This document shows, one piece after another, positions 59,389 through 64,000 of a DNA stretch of 64,000 nt (its first letter is position 1; every line of letters begins with the position of its first letter). The notes under the pieces are model-generated. The model worked only from the letters and a program-made list of their open reading frames with translations, did not search any database and was not told the origin of the DNA. A program made the translations under genes and the position numbers. Source of the DNA: Paenibacillus sp. yr247 (GTDB lineage: Bacteria > Bacillota > Bacilli > Paenibacillales > NBRC-103111); contig NZ_FNIF01000023.1 of assembly GCF_900103825.1 (NCBI RefSeq), positions 1-64,000 on the forward strand. The letters run 5' to 3'.

Positions 59389-60643
59389 ATTTTATAGGAA
59401 AGATGATTACATTTGTATCTCGTTTAAACCCCTTACCACCGGCAGGTAAGTAAATCAAACAATCCGCATTTTTAATGGAAACCATAATGCTGGATTTATC
59501 AATACCTGAAGGCTTTACCCGCAGACATCCGTTCTCCACATGAGTCATTCCTCTCACATAACGCGGGTAAGCGGAGCCTTTATCATAATCTACGTCCAAG
59601 TAAGCAGTGATTGCTTCCGGATAAGGTGAATGACAGCCCGCCATAGCTCTAATAAGAGGCTTAGCAAACAGTTCAAATCCTACGAACGAAGCCCCTGGAT
59701 TACCGGACAATGCTAGCAGCAATCGATTGTTCCAGACGGCTGCGCTCGTCGGAGTGCCGGGCCGCATGGCCACTTTGTTAAATAGCAGCTTACCCTCAAA
59801 TCGGCCGAAAACATCAACAAGCACATCGTAATCACCAACGGAAACACCGCCAGAAGTGAGAACCAAGTCGACTTTGGTGAGAGCTTCCTGCAGCGCCGTT
59901 TCCACCTGCGCTACATCGTCCGAGAGCGCCTGCATGATCACAGATGATCCCCCAGCCGCCTCCACTTGCGCCGCCAGCATGTAGCTGTTGCTGTTGCGAA
60001 TTCGTCCCGGCTGCAGCAATTCCTCTACATTTAATAACTCTGAACCTGTTGAAAAAATGGCAACCCTAGGCTTCCGATAGACGGATACATCCGAGTAGCC
60101 GAATGTGGCTAATATCGCAGCTTCGCCAGGCCCAATCTGGGTGCCTTGCTCAAGCAATAAATCCCCTAAACCGATTTCACCGGCTATTGGGGTTATATTG
60201 CTTGCAGCAGGTATGTTTTTTTTGATGCTTACATAACTCATTCCCCCATCTTGCTGGGAATCCGTCATCTCCAGCATGACGACAGCGTCTGCACCATCCG
60301 GAACAGGCGCCCCCGTCATGATACGCGCAGTCATACCAGATTTGACAGTCTGCTGAGGAACGGTTCCGCTCGGAATGCGCTCAATGACACGTAATACGAC
60401 AGGATCTTCTGGCGAAGCCTGCTCAATATCCTTCGAGCAAACGGCATACCCGTCTACACCTGATCTACGAAAATGGGGCACGGGATGATCGGCATAGATG
60501 TCCACTGACAGCCTTCTACCGAATGCACAAGATAGCGGAACTGACTCTATTTCCGTATGTTTAACATAATCGTAAAGCAGGCTTCGAGCTTCCTCGACCG
60601 AAATCACTTTGCGCCCGAATTTAAGCTTAGTATCGCTGTTCAC
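59387..60643 (-). CDS. moeA: Molybdopterin molybdenumtransferase MoeA
   Basis: A 418-residue enzyme that inserts molybdate into adenylylated molybdopterin. Motifs are FRRSGVDGYAV, MTGAPVPDGADAVVMLE, STGSELL, LTSGGVSVGDYD and ALSGNPGASFVGFELF. Start GTG 60643 has AGGAGG 11 bases upstream. It follows moaA by 22 bases in the molybdenum cofactor operon. Confidence 0.95.
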   Translation of the reverse strand: MNSDTKLKFGRKVISVEEARSLLYDYVKHTEIESVPLSCAFGRRLSVDIYADHPVPHFRRSGVDGYAVCSKDIEQASPEDPVVLRVIERIPSGTVPQQTVKSGMTARIMTGAPVPDGADAVVMLEMTDSQQDGGMSYVSIKKNIPAASNITPIAGEIGLGDLLLEQGTQIGPGEAAILATFGYSDVSVYRKPRVAIFSTGSELLNVEELLQPGRIRNSNSYMLAAQVEAAGGSSVIMQALSDDVAQVETALQEALTKVDLVLTSGGVSVGDYDVLVDVFGRFEGKLLFNKVAMRPGTPTSAAVWNNRLLLALSGNPGASFVGFELFAKPLIRAMAGCHSPYPEAITAYLDVDYDKGSAYPRYVRGMTHVENGCLRVKPSGIDKSSIMVSIKNADCLIYLPAGGKGFKRDTNVIIFPIK

Positions 60644-60665
60644 TAGCGTCTGTTCCTCCTAGGGG

Positions 60666-61670
60666 TTAACCGCCAATCTGCGACATCCGGCGAAGTGTTG
60701 GTGTATGAGACTGTTCTTCATTTATAAGGGCTTGTGCCATCTCGTGATTTTGCGGTTTGATATCCAAAGCGCGGAAGAACAAATCTTCCACCGCCGCATC
60801 ATCCCCGATATATTTCCGCACATTAAATTCATCCGACCAATACAGACATGGCTTCACATTGCCATCAGCTGTAATTCGCAGGCGATTGCAGGTCTCGCAG
60901 AAGTGATCGCTAATCGGATGTATGAGACCAAATGAACCTAACGCTCCATCGATTCGGAAGTTCTGGGAGGGGCCATTTCCATAAACCGCGTCAGATGCCG
61001 CAGCGTTCCAACCCTTTTCCTTGCAGCGATCCAGGACGGTTGTCAGGGATAAATAACGGCTTTTCCAATCCTCGTCTTGATGACCAATCGGCATATACTC
61101 GATGAATCGAACTTGAATCGGACGATCAATCGTCATTTGCAAAAAGTCTTCAATTTCGTCATCGTTAATGCCTTTCATAAGTACTACATTGAGCTTAATG
61201 GGGGTAATGCCCACGCGGTAGGCTTCTTCAATACTAGCCAGAACACGACGAATATCGCCGCCTCTGGTGATCATGGAGAATCGATCCGCTTTTAATGAAT
61301 CCAAGCTAATATTAACACGGGTTAACCCTGCTGCACGAAGCTTCTCAGCCCTCGACGCAAAGTAAATACCATTCGTAGTCAAAGCAATATCTTCAATTCC
61401 GGGAATTTGAGAAAGCATACCGATCAGTTGCTCCAAATTTTTGCGCACAAGGGGTTCTCCGCCGGTTAATCTCAGCTTACGAACACCAAGTCCCGCCAGC
61501 ACACGGACAACGTCAGTGATTTCCTCGAAAGTTAGAAGCTTTTCATCAGGTTCAAATTCCATTCCTTCTTCAGGCATGCAGTAGACACAGCGTAGATTAC
61601 AACGATCCGTAACTGAAATTCGTAAATAATCATGCATCCGTCCGAATCGATCCACTAACAACTTCGGCAT
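60666..61670 (-). CDS. moaA: GTP 3',8-cyclase MoaA
   Basis: A 334-residue radical SAM enzyme that starts molybdopterin synthesis from GTP. The SAM cluster Cys are in RCNLRCVYCMPEEG (Cx3Cx2C), and the second cluster has CETCNRLRITADGNVKPC. LRLTGGEPLVRK and the SAM motifs are intact. The C-terminal GG tail expected of active MoaA is present (SQIGG). AGAAGGTG precedes the ATG. MoaC, MoaD, MoaE and MoeB are not in the window. Confidence 0.96.
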   Translation of the reverse strand: MPKLLVDRFGRMHDYLRISVTDRCNLRCVYCMPEEGMEFEPDEKLLTFEEITDVVRVLAGLGVRKLRLTGGEPLVRKNLEQLIGMLSQIPGIEDIALTTNGIYFASRAEKLRAAGLTRVNISLDSLKADRFSMITRGGDIRRVLASIEEAYRVGITPIKLNVVLMKGINDDEIEDFLQMTIDRPIQVRFIEYMPIGHQDEDWKSRYLSLTTVLDRCKEKGWNAAASDAVYGNGPSQNFRIDGALGSFGLIHPISDHFCETCNRLRITADGNVKPCLYWSDEFNVRKYIGDDAAVEDLFFRALDIKPQNHEMAQALINEEQSHTPTLRRMSQIGG

Positions 61671-61751
61671 AGGAGTTCACCTTCTCTCTACGTCAATTAT
61701 GGCATATTTTCTAACAAAATCCTATTCCATATAGGCACTATCTGGAAAAAA

Positions 61752-62366
61752 TTAAAATGGCAGATTAACTAACAAATTCTCATACTCTTCCGGTGTATTC
61801 ACATTCGTTACGAAATTGGCAGGTATGTGTTGACCTTCAAAAAAATCATTCTCTACAGGTAACCAGTCAATATGATCCAACAAGTTCATTAACCGATACT
61901 TCTCCTGCCTCAGTAACACCTCTGCTTCAGAACCAACCAATCTTGAATAAATACCGTGGAGCGGATGAACGCGTCCCTCCAACACAGGGATAACAGCATC
62001 CACATTAGCTTCATGACATAGCTGCCCCATTTCCCCAGCGGCTTTGGCTGAAATCAAGGGCATATCACAACCGACAATCCACAGAAGCTGCTCTTTTGCG
62101 GCTTGAGAGGCAGCATGAATGCCACTTAAGGGCCCTTTTTGCACGTAATGATCAGTTATACATTGAATGTCTATATCGGAAAACGAAGCTATGTGAGGCA
62201 GCAAAACCTCAGGTTCATTCGTTACGACAATAACTTGCTCGCAGATGCTCGACATTTCCTTCAACTGCCTAAGAAGCAAGGGCTGGCCATGCACGGGTAG
62301 AAGCGCCTTCAGCCTTCCACCCATCCGACGATTAAGACCCCCGGCTAGAATAACGCCTGTGATCAT
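61752..62366 (-). CDS. mobA: Molybdenum cofactor guanylyltransferase MobA
   Basis: A 204-residue nucleotidyltransferase that attaches GMP to molybdenum cofactor. The loop LAGGLNRRMGGRLKALLPV and VGCDMPLISAKAAGEM are diagnostic. It overlaps the upstream MOSC gene by four bases (ATGA). No molybdopterin-guanine enzyme is visible in the window. Confidence 0.92.
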   Translation of the reverse strand: MITGVILAGGLNRRMGGRLKALLPVHGQPLLLRQLKEMSSICEQVIVVTNEPEVLLPHIASFSDIDIQCITDHYVQKGPLSGIHAASQAAKEQLLWIVGCDMPLISAKAAGEMGQLCHEANVDAVIPVLEGRVHPLHGIYSRLVGSEAEVLLRQEKYRLMNLLDHIDWLPVENDFFEGQHIPANFVTNVNTPEEYENLLVNLPF

Positions 62367-63007
62367 GCTTCAAGCTCCGCCAACCGTTTAACGAAGGATT
62401 GTTTCCAACTTGCAGATAGCGCTTGTATGTCGACTAAACGCTGAGCAGCCTTCCTATTCGTTTTGTCGTGATACTTAATTTGGTTGGCATAGGCAATGGT
62501 CACACCCGCTTCATGCTTGGCGATTAGTCTCACCTTGGATTCCTTAGAGATGAAGCCTTCTTTAAGCACTCTTAAATAAAAGCCTGTATAGCCGGTTTCC
62601 TGCATTTGTAGAGGTGCATTGATAAAGTCAAGTCGTTTCGCAATCTTATGACATGGCTGACGAGGCTGTGAGACCTGAACAATCACTTCACCGATTACAT
62701 AGGTGTCACCAATGCAGACCTCATCTTCAAGTAGACCGCGGACCGTTAGATTCTCACCAAACGCTCCCGATGCCACCTTCTGACCCAGCACCTGCTCCCA
62801 GAACACATAATGCTCCTCCGGATACACACAAAGCGCTTTGTCAGTACCTCCATGCACTGTCAAATCTGCTTGCCCATCTCCAGCCAACTGTATCTTCGAT
62901 ACATACAAACGAGAGCTGACCGGGGATTTATAAATGCCCGTAACCAGCTCTTTCCCTTGATAAATAATAGTTTGGGGTAAACCAACGTTCACAGATACGA
63001 TTTCCAT
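62363..63007 (-). CDS. MOSC-domain protein (YiiM-like)
   Basis: A 214-residue MOSC protein. VHGGTDKALCVYPEEHYVFWE and GAFGENLTVRGL are MOSC/YiiM motifs, and PRQPCHKIAKRL contains the conserved Cys. MOSC proteins handle sulfurated molybdenum cofactor or reduce N-hydroxylated compounds. ATG 63007 follows GAGGGA by 7 bases; a longer frame to 63022 includes that site. Its end overlaps mobA. Confidence 0.9.
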   Translation of the reverse strand: MEIVSVNVGLPQTIIYQGKELVTGIYKSPVSSRLYVSKIQLAGDGQADLTVHGGTDKALCVYPEEHYVFWEQVLGQKVASGAFGENLTVRGLLEDEVCIGDTYVIGEVIVQVSQPRQPCHKIAKRLDFINAPLQMQETGYTGFYLRVLKEGFISKESKVRLIAKHEAGVTIAYANQIKYHDKTNRKAAQRLVDIQALSASWKQSFVKRLAELEA

Positions 63008-63103
63008 CGCAATGTCCCTCATTTCCGAGCAAGTTTCTTAGTACTTACTATACCAAAAACCTTCTGGAAAGTCAGTTGCGGCTTATCTAATTTCATTTGC
63101 CGA

Positions 63104-64000
63104 TCATGCGTTGGATCTATCTACCCATGCATCGTTATCGTATCCTCTTACTTCCCAATAACCCATGTGCTCCTTCTCGATGAGTTCAATCCCTTGAAGC
63201 CATTTGACGGATTTGTAGGCATACATCTGCGGAACGATAAGCCGAACAGGACCGCCTAATTTTTGGGCAATTGGCTTACCGTCCATAAGCACGGCGACCA
63301 TAATATCATCCCCGTTTGCTTGACTCAAGGACAACGCGTCTGTATACACCTTATCGCCTGAATAAAATTTCACATATTTTGCTTTGGATTGAACACCTGC
63401 TGCAGCTAATAATTGCTTAAGCGGGATGCCCTCCCAAGTGCATTTGTAAACGGACCAACCTGTCACGCAGTGGAAATCACTGACTTGCACTGTGCGCTTC
63501 AGCTTCAGGAACTCTTCCCAGTTCCATGTACTGGGGTTATCAACAAGGCCGGATATGGCAAATTTCCACGTATCCGAGGAAAATGCAGGAATTTCCGTAA
63601 CGGTGTAAATACGAAAATTCCCTTGCGCCCCTCCGCCCACGACAGCGGCGGAATCCGGCAGTGGCGCCGGCGGCGGCAGCATCTTATTGCCGTCGGTAGC
63701 GATATACTCGGCGGTCGTGGAGCCGCCGGTGTCGAATGCGCCTTTTATCCAGCGATAAAAGGCGGGGCCGACCGCGATCACGAGCAGGAGTCCTGCTACA
63801 ATTCGCAGGAACGATGCGCGTGTGATCGGCGATTCCTTCAGCGCGGCGATGACCGCCTGCGCTGCTGTGCGCCGATCCGTGGCGTCCTCTGTCGCCACGG
63901 GGACTGGCGCCGCCGCGGCAGCGCTGGCGGCGGCTGGGGTTTGGACCGTCTGCGCAGATGCGGGCGGTCTTACAGCAGCGGCAGCGGCTTGATCCAGCCG
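63104..64000 (-). CDS. Molybdopterin-dependent oxidoreductase, 5' end outside the window
   Basis: The frame stays open to the window edge, so the start is not visible; GTG 63898 has no ribosome site. From the edge inward it shows an Ala/Pro-rich stretch and a membrane segment (FLRIVAGLLLVIAVGPAFY). Then comes an oxidoreductase molybdopterin-binding domain (about the last 180 residues) with the Mo-ligand Cys in SDFHCVTGWS and KLGGPVRLIVPQMYAYKSVKW. It is a membrane-anchored enzyme of the sulfite oxidase-like group, facing outward. The adjacent cofactor genes should supply it. The 5' region is very GC-rich. Confidence 0.88.
   Translation of the reverse strand, partial: RLDQAAAAAVRPPASAQTVQTPAAASAAAAAPVPVATEDATDRRTAAQAVIAALKESPITRASFLRIVAGLLLVIAVGPAFYRWIKGAFDTGGSTTAEYIATDGNKMLPPPAPLPDSAAVVGGGAQGNFRIYTVTEIPAFSSDTWKFAISGLVDNPSTWNWEEFLKLKRTVQVSDFHCVTGWSVYKCTWEGIPLKQLLAAAGVQSKAKYVKFYSGDKVYTDALSLSQANGDDIMVAVLMDGKPIAQKLGGPVRLIVPQMYAYKSVKWLQGIELIEKEHMGYWEVRGYDNDAWVDRSNA

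Overview
The window reads as the chromosome of an endospore-forming member of the Bacillales, most likely Paenibacillus or a close relative. The reasons are spore genes (three small acid-soluble spore proteins including SspI, YlbJ, LytH, YunB, a YheC/D-type protein, a YjcZ-type peptide), strong GGAGG-type ribosome binding sites with frequent TTG and GTG starts, a LiaIH-FSR envelope-stress system, and several B. subtilis-like gene neighbourhoods (lipA-yutD-lytH-yunB, ysgA-sspI, ter genes beside niaP). No tRNA or rRNA gene and no CRISPR array was seen. Base composition is moderate, with GC-rich patches inside single genes (larB, ysgA, liaH, the last gene) and an AT-rich islet at about 35.7-37.7 kb.

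Layout. 0-12 kb: the right end of an IS3-family element, ilvD, an RNase H pair, a spore protein gene, a Fur-controlled iron-siderophore ABC transporter (binding protein divergent from two permeases and an ATPase), a chemotaxis receptor and an M3 oligopeptidase. 12-21 kb: YycC, a Zn-ribbon protein, a membrane diguanylate cyclase, DUF2225, a truncated globin, YlbJ, an alpha-glucan phosphorylase, a PilZ protein, three 38-bp tandem repeats, NAD kinase, then lipA-yutD. 22-27 kb: the nickel-pincer cofactor genes larE-larB-larC1, with the larC C-terminal half encoded convergently on the other strand, then lytH and yunB, the latter preceded by an unassigned structured leader.

27-36 kb is partly decaying: an ECF sigma gene with an in-frame stop, an ATP-grasp remnant, a ter (tellurite/stress) cluster in which TerC and two TerD genes are intact but TerB and two more TerD copies are broken, and a broken phnA. 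Here also lie niaP and a LysM-CAP protein behind a c-di-AMP riboswitch. 36-46 kb: an AT-rich islet (Fe-S-type protein without Cys, spore protein paralogue, ATP-dependent DNA ligase), ysgA, ktrA, sspI, a HAD phosphatase, a LacI/ThuA/Gfo-Idh-MocA carbohydrate module, a GGDEF-EAL protein and a YheC/D protein.

46-64 kb: prfC, a metallophosphoesterase, zwf, an Sm-like small protein, a FliD-like protein, lepB joined to liaFSR, liaIH, a second c-di-AMP riboswitch before a 3D-domain wall protein, an Eis-like acetyltransferase, a YjcZ-type peptide, and a molybdenum-cofactor cluster (moeA, moaA, mobA, MOSC) ending in a molybdopterin oxidoreductase that runs off the window.

Recurrent themes are second messengers (c-di-AMP: two riboswitches and KtrA; c-di-GMP: two GGDEF proteins and PilZ), envelope and cell-wall remodelling, sporulation, and metal cofactors (Fe, Ni, Mo). 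The least ordinary items are the split and inverted larC, the multi-gene internal-deletion pattern in the ter/phnA region, the hairpin-bearing repeats before nadK, and the structured yunB leader.
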